From Saccopteryx bilineata (lineage: Eukaryota > Chordata > Mammalia > Chiroptera > Emballonuridae), in contig NC_089493.1 in the NCBI RefSeq assembly GCF_036850765.1, positions 9,487,632-9,551,631 of the forward strand: a DNA stretch of 64,000 nucleotides, in the 5' to 3' direction. The position numbers were made by a program, and so were the translations under genes. Below the pieces are notes generated by a model. It was not told the origin of the DNA. It saw nothing but the letters and a program-made list of their open reading frames with translations, and ran no database searches. Of this stretch, positions 21,431 through 34,100 are shown one piece after another (position 1 is the stretch's first letter; every line of letters begins with the position of its first letter).

Positions 21431-23769
21431 TATCATGGGTTCGGGCTCACACAGAATGCGGGTACACGCTGGCCGTTAGGGTTAGTTTGGTTAATCCGGG
21501 ACCCGCCCCTTTTGGCAGGAGGCTACTGGCTTCACTGAGTCTCGGTCTCCATCTTTATAAAGAAGAACCGGTGACACCGACCACGTAACAGCCACTCTCT
21601 GAACCTGGCGTGCCCCCCTCTCTTTGCCGGGGGGGGGGGGCGCGGTTTCTGTGTCCTGTGTTAGGAGTGTTCCCTAGTGGGATTTGTTTGGGTCCTAAGC
21701 AGGATTCTTGGAGTGTCTGGATCACCAAATGGCAAAGTGGCATTGTGGTATTTGCACATTCCCTGGACTGGGTTAGAGGGACTGAGGGAGGGGCTGTCTC
21801 AGCCTGCCCTTGTGGGGTGTCTGCCCCTTACTGGTGACACTGCTGCGCCAGTGGGGACCTCCAGCCTGCAGCCTCAGCGTCACAGGCCCAGGAAGGAGAA
21901 GGAGTGGGGGGAAGCGGCCGACCCCCAGGGTGCAGTGTCCTGAGCCTCAGCTGGCAACTATGGCAGCTCCAGCCTGTGGCGGTCAATGTCAGGAGTGTTT
22001 TGTTGGTGCCAGATCCCTGTTGTTTTTCCTGCAAAGCTGGTTCCCCAGAGACCAAATTGCAGCTCAGCCAGTTGCTCAGGGGGCCCAGAATCAGGGCAAA
22101 AGGAGCTGCTTCCTTTGTAGTTTCCAGATGGACCGCCTGTGTGGTCCTGGCCCAGGGGCCCTCACGTCCACTGCTCCTGTCCCTCTCCCTGCTCTGGTCC
22201 CCGGAGGGTCAGCCCCTGGGGCTGTGGAGCCCAGGCTCCTTGTGCTGGCCCAGGGGTGTCTCCCACAGTCGGACAGCCAGCAGCCTCCCCCTCACCCCGG
22301 CCGGCCGGGGCTGTGTCTTCTGTGGGGCCCCAGCTCCTGCTGCTCAGTGGCTTGCAGCCTGAGTCTGGTAACACCACCTCCGCTCACCATCCCTCCAGCC
22401 TAGAGGGGGACATGGCTGACCTCTGGGTTCCTTTTTTTCTCCTGTCAGCTTTACAGCTGGACTCAGAGAGGACTCCCTCAGCCTGGTTGGACCCTGACCT
22501 TGTCCTCCCAGCTCTTCTTGGTGCCCCGATGGGCAGCAGAGTGGGACCTGGTTTGGGAGTCACTGTGGTCAGTGAGACAAACATGGGCTTGGGAACCCAA
22601 GAGAACCAGGTTCAAATCTTAGTGCCACCACGATGGCTCTGTGTCCCCTGGCCGGCGACTCCACGGTCAGTGTTCTTGTCTGCGATTGGGAAGGGGATGG
22701 CAGCCCAGCCCTCCGCACACCTGCGCCTGACCAGGTGCCCCACGAGGCCCCGCAGCATTCTGAAAGGACGGCGCTAGTGGAGAGGAGGAGGCGCTGTGGG
22801 GTCCCCCACCCCCACGCACCCTGCACAGCCCGGCAGGAAACGCCCCCGGCCCCCTCTGCCGCCTCCTTCCTGACCGCGGCCCGCCTCTCAGCCCCTGGAC
22901 GCAGAGGACTGAGTGGGCGACGTGTAGACCAGTGCCAGCCCCGTGCGGGCTGCCCGTCATCGTCCTGGAAATGCCAGCGCCTCCTCTTCCCTGGCGCCTT
23001 TTCGGTTTAGGTCCAGGTCACGTTTTCCCGCACCTTTCCGCACACTGCACTTTTTAAGTGACATTCCCGCCGCTTTATCCACCCTGAGCCTTCCCTGTGA
23101 CTCAAACTAAACTCTCCCCCTTTGAGGCTATGACTCAGGCTGGGAGCTCAGATTCTGGAAACTTCTCAGCCTCCCCCAAAGGTCACCCGCACCATCCCGT
23201 TCCTGGGGAAGCCGTGTCCCCAGCCGCGCGCCCGGGGGTCTTGCCCGCCTTCTCTGAGTGTGTCAGTGCCAGAGGCTGATGGCTTTCGACCCAGGTTTCA
23301 CCAGAGGGCGTGCTCTGTATTGACCGTGCCATCGTCTGCCCTGACCCAACTTCTCTGTCATCGGGGAAAAATAAAATCATTGCTCTTCTGGCTGTCATTT
23401 GTTAAAACTTCACGGCTGCTGAAAACCAAGGCTGTTTCCTTTCTAACCGTCTCCTCCATCAGCCCGATGCCAGCTCCAGCCTCCACCAGAGCGGGCTGCG
23501 TCTTCCTGCCCGGCCCTGGCTGACTCCGCGGGGGCAGCCCAGAGACACGCCTGCAGCCACACCCAGGGCTTCTTCTAGAACTTGGAAATGGAAATAGCTT
23601 TTTTTTTTTTTTTTTTTTTATTAAGCCTTGGAACATATTTTTTTCTTTTTGCTAAAATGGTTGGGACCCAGACCAGCAGGAACAATACAAGTCCTCTGGC
23701 TTCAACGCCTGCCCTTGCTCAGCCGGGGTGGCTCCCTGCAGGCCTGGTTGTGGCCTTAGACCATCTATA
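21430..23769. other. GC-rich non-coding DNA, no gene
   Basis: Includes a G-run at 21628-21640 and a T-run at about 23599-23619. The long frames (for example 21810-22403 and 22139-22777) overlap in several phases and are rich in Pro, Gly and Arg, as expected of GC-rich DNA. No 5' exon of SYNE3 could be fixed here, although the CpG-containing stretch 22690-22960 was considered. Confidence 0.4.
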
Positions 23770-23945
23770 GCGAGGGCCGTGGACGGGCCGTGGACGACAG
23801 CCCGTAGGCCACATTCAGCCAGCAATCTGTTTGGGTGAATATAGAACGATTTTTGCGTTTTTAAAGGGTTATAAAATCAAAGAAGAATACGCAACAGAGA
23901 CCATATGTGGCCTGCAGAGTCTAAAAATATTTACAGTCTGACTCT
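23770..23945 (+). mobile_element. hAT-Charlie-type MITE fragment
   Basis: 'gcccgtaggccacattcagcc', 'gcaacagagaccatatgtgg' and 'cctgcagagtctaaaaatat' are body words of the same old hAT MITE as at 41650. Confidence 0.65.
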
Positions 23946-26900
23946 TAACCAAAACAGTGCAGCCCCCTGCTAATGTGAATGGTCCCCAGGGGCTGCTTCC
24001 TTGGAGGGGACCTTGGCCTGCCTTAGAAGGGGGCAGGTGCTGGCTGACAGGGGGCTTCCTGAGGAGAGGGGGGCCAGGGACAGATCAGGCTGACAGTTGG
24101 AAGGCAGAACCCGCTCGCCCGGCCCAGCACAGGGACAGGCTTGGCTTGGTGCTCAGAGCTCAACCCACAAGCTGGGCGGTCCCTGGGAGACCCTCGGCTC
24201 ACTGCTCACAGGGTACAGCTGGGAACGCTGAGGCCCAGAGAGGCCAAGGCGCTTGCTGCGAGTCCAGGCTCCCTCCTCCTTTCCCTGTCTGATCCTGGAA
24301 GGCTCCCCACCCTGCTCAACCCAGGACTGCACGTTGTTTGCTTTGCTCGCTCCTTTCCTTAGTCGAGATTCCCAAAGGGCTGATCACTCTGCTCACTAGC
24401 TCAGGGTGCAAATGGAGGAAGGCACCTCAGGGCACAGAGGAGGGTGGGTGCTGGCCCCAGGTGCTCGGGGGAGCCTCACTGGAGTGCAGTGGCCTGGGGA
24501 GGGAGCTGCTGCCAGTAGCAGAGGGACAGATCCTGCAAGGTCCTGGCCGTGTCAGTGAGGAGGCTGCTGGCTGAGACCTGTCGTGGGCGTGGTGGTGACG
24601 AGCTGGAAACCGGGTTGCGCTGGGGGTAGCAGCCGGTCAGCAGACTGCGCCACCACCGGTCATTGCAGCAGGGCAGTGGCCAGCTGGATTTGTGTTCTAG
24701 AAGCCCCATCTGGCTGCCACCTGGAGGAGGCATGGGGAGAGGGCCAGAGGCTGACCCTCAGGTTCACTGAGGACCGGGCCTCTTTCATCAGAGAAGGCGC
24801 TGGCTGTCCTCTCTTTGTGGGAGAGTCCAGCACCACCCGGCTCACCAGGCCATGGCGTGATCTGTCCCCTCGAGCCACGCCCGGGCTCTTCCAGAGTTCC
24901 CTGGTGACGGGACCTCGGGAGGAACGCCTTCCTGCGCCTTAAATCAGTTGCGGATGGGTATTTTCATGAGTTACTCCTTTGGTTTTTCATTTCACCTTCT
25001 CACCGCATGTAATGGAGCAGGCTCTCCTTTCTGTTGGCTGTCAGAAGGCTTTAGAGCGTGGTTCTTACCCAGGTTCTGACAGGGAGCCACGGCGAGGACG
25101 CAGGGGCCCGTGAACTCGGGTAGGAAACTAACTATATCCTTACTGCTTCTCGCCTTTATCGGTTAGCAATCCCTTGAATTACGCCCGGGACAGAACCAAG
25201 CTCAGTGCGCTCTGGCGTGACCCATGCCGGCGTTGGGTCAGCTGCATGGTTGAATTGCTGTGCAGTCGCAGATCTCCTGAAACTCCACGGATACCCGTCA
25301 CTGTTTCAAAGTCGGTAGACCCATTGTTAGATCTTGCAGTGTAATGTGTTAATAAAAAGTGTGTGCATGTGTGGAGGGCCCTCAGGGATTCGATGTTCAG
25401 TATTTCGATAGCTACATATCCATGCAGTCAGTTTCCTTTGTCATCCTTTGCATTTTATTCTCGGCATTTCAGGCTCTTATTCCGAGAAGGAATATACAGA
25501 AAAAGTGAGGAGCCCGTCCCACTCCACTTAAAACCCCCGTCCGGCTTGCAGCTCATCCACCTGCAGCCGCCACTCATGTTCCACGAGCGCTTCCTCTCCT
25601 GGCTGCGTCTCACGCCGGGGTGGGCCGGGGCGGGGCCGCCCTGGCTGCCGCGGTTGTGGGATCAGGCCAAGCCAGGAGCACGCGCTTCCCTCCTTCCTGT
25701 GTGTTTGGTCGAGCGGGTGAGAAATGGTTTTGGCAGAACAGGCCAAGAAGCCTGTCTCTTGAACTCTGCCTGCAGCCCCACCAAGCCCACAGTTGGCATG
25801 TCCGTCAGCCGGGACTGATCCGTGGGTCCGAGGCCCACCTGAGCCCATGGCACCCGTTGGACCCGTGTGTTCCATTTGCTGTACCTCAGGGGGTCCCCAA
25901 GCCACCACACCTCACAGGCCCCGGACATTCCCTGCCTCGTGGTAATTAGAGCCTCCCCGTGGCTGTGCTCTCTGAAGCTGGGAGCCCCGTTCCCGCCTCT
26001 CCCATTTCTCACTTTTATAAAAATAAAAGCTGAGCTTTTGGAAGCCAATCAAGTCACACACTAAACAAGAGATTAAAGCCACAATGAACCAATTTAAAGG
26101 CCTGCACATTCTAATGGGCTTTTTCAAATGCAGCATTCAAAGCCTGGGAGTGGCTCTGGGCAACATATTAAATTGTTAGAAGAAGAAAAAAAAGAAAAAT
26201 CAAAACAGCTCTGAAAGGAAAAGCACAGGTTGGAGCCTGGGCTCTGAGGGGGGGGCGCCCGGGGAGCGGAGCCGAGCCTCCCACCCCAGGTCCTCCGCTC
26301 CCCCTCGCTGGCTGGGGGCACCCTCCCACGGGGGTCTGATGGCAGAGCCTGCCCCGCACGGGCTCAGGGAGGGTGCCCAGACTCCCAGTCAGCGCTCGTT
26401 GAACAACCAACTGATGACTGAGAAGAACGGGCACACAATCCAGCCAGTGTTAAGAACTGTTTGTTTTTACCGTAACGATTGTCCTTCCTGGGAAATTCAC
26501 AAAGCACCTAACCAGAAAAACAGGGACACCAACCACAGACAGTTGTCCGAAACCAAGCGGCCTCCTGGGACACCGTGCCAGGGAAAGACAGGCCTGAGGC
26601 CACGTGGGATGCGGCGTCGCTCATTCTGCCCACACACCCTCACTCCAGTTTGGTCACATGAGCGCTTTAATGGCAAGTCTGCCCAACCTTTTTCTATGAG
26701 CACAGTTTTCTGGTGGTTGTTGTTTTGTGATTGCTTTTTGTTGGTTGTAGAGTTGTAACTACTAAATTTTGTCTCCTTTTTTGGTATGATCATGATACTC
26801 TTAAGAACTCTCCACCACAGATTCCTTTAAAACATACCTTTGTGGGATGCAGAACATTCGGAAGTGTCTGTGTAGCAGGCTTTATTTATTTACGTCACCA

Positions 26901-27993
26901 GCTGTTACCGGGCATTTGGATTATTTCTACTTTTGTTTTGTTCCGCCATTTTAACTAACGCTGTGGTCGTTTTTTGGTGCATTAAAACTTTATACCAACT
27001 CTGGGCAATTTCAGTGACATTTGCAGAGGGTTTACTCTGTGCAAGGCATTATGGGAGGTTGGAAGATAAGCTAATCCTTCCCATAAGATGCAGATATAAA
27101 TAACTTCAATCCAGAGTAGTTTAGTGTTTAGCGTTCCTGTAAACAGACAGCAAGGACGGCACACAGAAAGAGTCCTGCCTGGGCTTCAAGGGGCGTTTGA
27201 GAAAGTTGCACGAGAAACTCCGAAACCTTGCCGTGCACAGCTGGAAGGTCAGGGCGAGGGAGGAGCGGGCGTTCCGCAGAGAGGCTGGTTTCGCCGGGAG
27301 ACCAAAGGCAGGCGTAGCGAGCGGGTCTCATCTCCGGTGCTTGGTCAGCAGACCGTCGGCAGCTGCCAGGGTAGATAGTGTGTGGCTCAGTGGAATTGGT
27401 GTCTGCTGTGGACCCCCAATGGTGGATAAGCAGGGACAAGACACCTAGTTAAACATGCCCCTTCCCAGTCTGAGACGTTCATTTCACGTAAGTTTCAGGG
27501 GCTGGTGTTGGCTGGGCCCTGGCCAAAGATTGTGTTTCTTAGGTTAAGGCTTTTAATTTGTTTCGATCAAGATTGATTATCCGTCGCTGATGTCTCAGGC
27601 TGTCTGTGTTTCAGGATCCTCGTTGGGAAGGGCTTCAACCCAAAGACACAGAGGGAGGTGCCCCTGTGTCCCAGGGTAGGGTGAGCACAGAGCAGGGAAG
27701 CTGAGAGATCAAAGAGAAACTTTGCCAACCTGGCACCCTGGGCCGCAGTCCGGGCTCAGTCACAGGAGAGCCCACACCTCTTTTTCTTTCCTGCTCGATT
27801 CCAGGCCTTTGGCTCTTTGACACAGTCACCCCCGACTGTGTTGCCCCAGTCCAGGCCCAGGGTGGGGGCGGACCTGTGCACAGTGTCAGTCTCCCACACC
27901 CTCGCTGGCCGCCCCCTCCGTCAGCCGGCCTGGGGCGCCTGCATTCTCGCTCACCTGCCTGATCTCACGTGGTCCTGTCTTCAGCCCCCGCAG
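23946..27993. other. Non-coding DNA upstream of first coding exon
   Basis: No gene found. It contains AT-richer unique stretches (25320-25480 and 26030-26560, the latter a candidate regulatory element) and an L1-like antisense scrap at about 26890-26960. The final about 200 bp lead into the acceptor at 27993. The 5' untranslated exon(s) of SYNE3 are not identified. Confidence 0.45.
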
Positions 27994-28142
27994 GTGCCAT
28001 GACTCAGCAGCCCCAGGAGGGCTTCGACAGGAGCGCGGATGATGCCCAGGAGTGGATGAAGGCCGTGCAGGAGCGGCTGCAGGTCAACGACAACACCCAG
28101 GGGCCCCGTGCCGCCCTGGAGGCCAGGCTGCGGGAGACTGAG
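27994..28142 (+). CDS. SYNE3: SYNE3 first coding exon (residues 1-48)
   Basis: The acceptor cccccgcag ends at 27993. Only five untranslated bases (gtgcc) precede the ATG at 27999, so nearly all of the 5' leader must come from an upstream exon. The start context has G at -3 and A at +4, which is acceptable. The exon encodes MTQQPQEGF through EARLRETE and ends in phase 0 at the donor gtaggc. W19 in the DDAQEWMKAV stretch begins the first spectrin-like helix, the region that in the family contributes to plectin binding. The start is chosen because it matches the family N-terminus and no longer in-frame extension exists inside the exon. Confidence 0.95.
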
Positions 28143-31100
28143 GTAGGCAGAGGCCCCGGCCTCAATGCCCTGTGGCCTTGGCCCTGTCCTTCCCTCTTAG
28201 GCCTCAGGCTTCCGGGCTGTTAAATGGCAGGGGTGGGCAAGACCAGTGTTTCCCAGACTCCGATCTGTTTGAATCCCCTGGGGATTTTGGTTTGAGTGCA
28301 GATTCCGAGCCTGGAGGTCATGGGGGGGGGGGGCAAGATGTGGCATTTCTGACACGCTGCAGCTGACGCCATTGCTTCCGGCCCTCGGGCTACACTTTCA
28401 TAGCAAGGGTCTAGAGCCCGCCCTCTGGCCCCCCTGTCCTGGCAGGGGCACCATGCAGTCAGGTGGGTCCCCAGTCCAGCTGGCCCAGGCCTGGCTTCCT
28501 AACTGCCTTCCCTGTGGCTAGGTCTGGATCGGCCCAGGTTGGCCTTCAGGGGAATGGGGAGAGGGCTATGCCCAGTGAGGAGTGACTCCTTTGGCTCCTC
28601 CAGGGCCAGGGTTCAGCCCTCCCCACACCTGGCACAAAGCTGAGTTCAGTGCATGTGGAGCTACGGTGACCGGAAGTGCTGGTGCTCAGTGCCGGGCCCC
28701 GCGTGGTGGTGGGAAAGAGCACTGGACTGACAGTCAGAGAGCTGGGTCATGGTCCCCATGCTGATGCTGATGCTGTGTGACCTTGGCCAAGACCCTGTCT
28801 GTCTCTGGGCCTCAGTTTCCCATCTGTGAGCAAAGCAGCTGATCTGCACATCTCTCAAGTTATACCTAGCGGGATATTACACAATTATAATTTATTGCCT
28901 AACAATGGTTTTAAGGGGAGTCTTACCTTCTCCTGCACAAGCGGATCCCCGGACCAGGCTAGAAAAGATGCTGCCCGCCGTCGGTTGGGGATCTGTCCAG
29001 AAACAATGCTTGGTGAACCGGTTAGAGCCCTGCCCAGTTGTCACGGCAGAAAGGAGGGCGATCACTCTTGAGTGACCCGGTCACAGTCTTCCCATCTGGA
29101 TGGTGAAGTGAGCACAGGTCCCAGGACAGTCAGGGAGTCCAGAGGAGGCCACGTCCCCTGGCCTAGGTGGGGGTCACGAGAGACCTCTGGGAGAAAGTGA
29201 CTTTGCTGCTTAGGCGTAAAGGAGAAGCTGGTCAGGTCAGGCAATGCAGGGGAAGATGGGAGGGAGGGTGCTCCAGGCCGAGGGGACAGCATAAGAAGTG
29301 TCCTGGGGGTGGGGACAGCTGGGAGCACATGCCAGGAGCCCTGCCAGGGTTGGTGTTAGGGCAGCGCTGATTGTCAGGCAGAAGCAGGGGACAGGGCCAG
29401 AGAAGCGGGCAGGGGTCAGAGGGCGACCACCTGGAACACCCAGCCAAGGAGCTCGGACCCCTGTTCTGTAAGGGGAGGGGAGGGGGTTGGGAATGAGGAG
29501 AGTCAGGGGTTGAAGGGGCAGGGCCCCTGTTCTGTAAGGGGAGGGGATTGGGAATGAGGAGAGTCAGGGGTTGAAGGGGCAGGGCCCCTGTTCTGTAAGG
29601 GGAGGGGATTGGGAATGAGGAGAGTCAGGGGTTGAAGGGGCAGGGCCCCTGTTCTGTAAGGGGAGGGGATTGGGAATGAGGAGAGTCAGGGGTTGAAGGA
29701 GCAGGGCCCCTGTTCTGTAAGGGGAGGGGATTGGGAATGAGGAGAGTCAGGGGTTGAAGGAGCAGGGCCCCTGTTCTGTAAGGGGAGGGGATTGGGAATG
29801 AGGAGAGTCAGGGGTTGAAGGAGCAGGGCCCCTGTTCTGTAAGGGGAGGGAAGGGGATTGGGAATGAGGAGAGTCAGGGACTGAAGGGGCAGGACCCCTG
29901 TTCTGTAAGGGGAGGGGAGGAGAGGGGAATGAGGAGAGTCAGGGACTGAAGGGGCAGGGCCCCTGTTCTGTAAGGGGAGGGGAGGGGATTGGGAATGAGG
30001 AGAGTCAGGGGTTGAAGGAGCAGGGCCCCTGTTCTGTAAGGGGAGGGGATTGGGAATGAGGAGAGCCAGGGACTGAAGGAGCAGGGCCCCTGTTCTGTAA
30101 GGGGAGGGGAGGGGATTGGGAATGAGGAGAGTCAGGGGTTGAAGGAGCAGGGCCCCTGTTCTGTAAGGGGAGGGGAGGGGATTGGGAATGAGGAGAGTCA
30201 GGGACTGAAGGAGCAGGGCCCCTGTTCTGTAAGGGGAGGGGATTGGGAATGAGGAGAGTCAGGGATTGAAGGAGCAGGGCCAGCCCGGAGGTGGAGAGGA
30301 GTAGGCAGCCCGAAGCCCCTTCCCTTGTCAGACTTGGCATTGTTATTGTCACCAGTGAGCATTTATCAAATGACTATTCTGCCCGGGTCACTGGGAGAGG
30401 GGAGCAGATGTTCATCCCACACCCATTTTGTGCTCGAGATGCACTAGCGGCTTTCCTGTTTCCTCTCACTGAAGCCTGGGAGTGTGGTGTTATCGTCCCC
30501 TCTCTCAACAGCGAGGTGCATTCTGAGACACAGGGACGGGCCAGAATCCAAGGCATTGATCTGGTTAAGGCTTGAACCCAGGGCTGAGTTCAAAGTGTCA
30601 CTGGCTATTTCCATGAGGGGACCTGGGCAGTGGCGGTGGGGGAGACACTCCCTGCTCTGGGGTTCAAAGCATAACAGGTGGCAGCCCTGCACATCATCCG
30701 GGCGTGTCTGAGGAACACCCATAGCGTGGGTCTCATGATGTTATTCTTCTCCTCTAAATCTTTCCGTGGCTCCCTATTGCCCTCCAAAGAAATACCAAAC
30801 TTTACCTGGCACCAAAAGTCATTCACTATCTGCACAGCCATGTGATCCAACCTCACTCCCCACCCCACCCCCAAATCTCACCTTCCAAGTACGTACCCCT
30901 CCCACTGGCAGCGCACTTCCTCGATTTTCTGTCGCCAAGCCTTTGTCTGTGCCGTAGTTTCTGGGTGGCACGCCTTGTGGATTGGGTCTGGGCGTGCGTG
31001 TGAAATGAAATGCTCCCTTGTCCACGAGTCTCTGCTGCCCCCTGCCCTGCCCCAGCTCCTGGCACTCTCGGCACGGAGACGCCACCGCCCTGCGTGTGTT

Positions 31101-34100
31101 CTCGCTATGTTGGGGGGCGAGTCCCTTCGGAACTGGCACCCCTGGCTGGTGGGTGTGGTGTAAGCGCAGGCAAGGGTGGTCCTTAGGGTGAGTGGGCCCT
31201 GGAAGCTGGAGAGAGCCTTCCATCAGGGGCCCCCCAAGAACTTGACCAGGAGCCTTGGAAAGGGGGGTCGTGTCCTGGGTGCTCCACCCCTCAGCTCTCC
31301 TATGGGGCTCAAGCAAGCACACTGATTTTTTATTTGCTTTGACATTTCAAAGCTAATGTCACCATAAGAAAACATTTCCCTCCTGGCATCTGGTGACAGG
31401 GAGGGAGCAGCTGGTACCTCCTCCTCGGTCCTGGTCTGGGGTCCCCCTTGTGGTCTGTCCACCAGCTGAGTGACGCACCTCCCGAGCGCCTGTTTGCTAG
31501 GGTGACTGGGATGGGAGTTCCCATCCAGCTGTGGTGCTGTGTGGGCAGGACCAAGTCCCATGCCCTCCCACGACCTCATTTCCCATCGGTGAAATGGGGG
31601 AGGAACCCCCCCCCCCCCGTATGCCAAGATGCAAGGACCCTCATGGGGTGGAAGCCATCTGTGAAGGGGGACTGGAGAGGGGGCTGCTCCTGGAAGGCGG
31701 GACTCCCAGAGGTTGAGAGCTTGGGTCTGGGGCCACAGGCCCGGGTTCGAATCCCTGCTCTGGCCGCGGCACCTTGGAGGAGCGTTTCGGACTCCAGAGC
31801 TACAGGCTCCTCCAGGGGAAAGTGAGAGTTGCCGTCTGGCAGGGTTGAGGGCTAGAATTTACTGGCGTGCTTGGCACAGCGCAGGGCACGCTGGCAGAGC
31901 CGGCCCAACGAAGGGGTTGTTTCTTGTGGCTTTGATGCGAGGATACAGGCATGCCAACTGTCCCTGCCCACGTCCCAAGCCTCAGGGGCTGCTCTCCTAA
32001 GTCCCAGCGTCTCGTCTCTTCGTCCTCCGGTTCCCAGCCTCCTGGCCGGGATGCACTTGGGGCCTGGTCACAGCTGGGCGGCCTCCTAACCGGCTTCCGG
32101 GCCCCTCTGTGGTCAGGGCCATGCTGGCACTTCCGGGGCCTGGCTTCTAAAGCCAGATGCGCTGTCACCTTTGCTCAAATCCTTCTCAACTGTCCGCACA
32201 TCGCTGAGGCTCGGTGCCAATGCCGCCTGCTTAGGAAGCCTTCCTGGATTTCCCCACATCCCTCCTTGGGGCTCCAATAATCCTCTGTGGTCTCGTGGCT
32301 CTTTCAGAGTCGCCTGCGCACCTGTCTGCAAACCCCACCGCAGCCTGCAAGCACCTGGCCATGTCTGTTTGTCCTGGACTCCAGTGCCCAGAACGGTACC
32401 CCACTTAGGCCCCAGCACAGTGCCCAGCACAATGCCCTCCTGGTCTCGCTGCCTCAAGGGAAGCCCTGACCACCCCATTCCTCCAGCTTCTCCCCCTAGG
32501 GGTCTGCCCTCCTCCCACCGCCCCCCGACGGACGCCTTCATTGGCTTCTCCGCAGAAGCAGTCATATTGCAGCTGCGGCTCAGATGCCCTCCCGGCTGGC
32601 CAGCGTTCCCTGCCGAGCAGTCCTGGATGACAGCCTTCCTGCGGTGGGCTATACAAGAGCCTGGCAGCGGCCAGAGGGCACAGTCACTGGGGCAGTGGGG
32701 AAGGGTGGGATCTGCTTCTCCGAAGCTGGCTCTGCCAGCCCAGCCACTGCCTCCCACGCTCGGGGCCCGTGCCCACGCAGATCTCCCACTGGCTGGTATC
32801 TGGGGCCAGGTGTTCCTGCTCCGGGCCAGGTGCTCTGCCCGCCTGTGGGACTAGCCAGCCTTCCTCTCATTGGCAGGAAAGCAATACTCAGTCCCCTGCG
32901 AAGGGCAGAGGGTCCTGGGTCTTCCATGTCTCTCTGTCTAGCCCAGGGGTCTCAAACTTGCGGCCCGCCAAACAATTTTGTGCGGTCCACAGACTAATCC
33001 ACGAAGTTCAAAATATTTTGGATAAAATTAAGTAAGCCTAGGGGCCTACTTGTATTTTTCATTTCTCTAGCATCCTAGCTAGATATTAGCTTAGTTAACA
33101 GTAGTTGTGATGCGAACTACAGTTTCTGGTCGTTTTGTGACACTGAGTAAACTGCATGTACGATTGTGCTTGTTGTACTGATTTTTTTTTGTTTTCAACT
33201 GCAGTGAGAAAAGTGTTGCATAACAGTTGCCTTTTGTAGACCTAGTGCAGCCCGCTGAATGGCTGTGATCTTGCTCTGCGGCCCACATGCTGAGTTGAGT
33301 TTGAGACCCCCTCCAGGGAGACTTTGCCTCCCTGGCCTGCAATCAGGAGGGCAAAGTCCAGAAGCCTGGAGGAGGTGACCAGATCTGGACACTGGGCTTT
33401 GGGGAAGGGTCATTGCCCCTACAGGGATGTTCTGTGCCTGGCTGGCTCCTTGTGGGTGTGGCAGAGAGAAATCAGACTTTTCGGAAACTGTTGGCTGCCT
33501 TGGTTTGCGGAGCGGGAGTCTGCCCAAGCTTCAATCGGGCCGCCTGGGAGAGGGAGGCTCTCTGACTTCCGCAGGGGATCGTTCTGCAGAGCTCGGGGTT
33601 TCTGTCAGTCCCTGGCACCCTCGTTTGTGAAACTGGAATTACTGTGGTGCCCACCTTGCCAGTTGGGCAGTGGGCACGCAGTACAGTGTACCCCAGAGCT
33701 TGGCATTAGAAATATTTAGGCAGGGTAGTTAGAAGCCAGGAAAACCCCTTGGCAAGTGGAATGGGGAAAACGAGACGTATAGTTGATGAAAACGGTTCGG
33801 CAATTTCCAGCCAGATACAGAAGGTCACCGCCCATCCAGAGACAACATCTAAGCTTCAGTTGTATTTTAGCTCCGGGCCCAGAAAAGCAGCTGAGCCAGG
33901 TGCGCGATGCCAGGACCAGCTGCAGTGACTCATAACCCCCTCCTGAAAAGGCGCACCTGGAAGAGCTAATGACTGTTCTCCTGAAGTCCCCCCCACGCTC
34001 GCTCGTGCTCCCAGCTTGTAGAAACCTCCAGACAAAGGACCCAGTCCGGTGCTCCCCCTCCTGGGAGCAAGCCTGGCCCTCCCCTCCCCACTCCCCATCT

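Noticed and set aside
21810..22777. Frames of 197 and 212 codons on +
   Set aside because: Pro/Gly/Arg-rich chance frames in several overlapping phases, and no splice-supported structure.
29458..30279. CRISPR-like array
   Set aside because: Repeats are contiguous, with no unique spacers, in a mammalian intron. It is a minisatellite.
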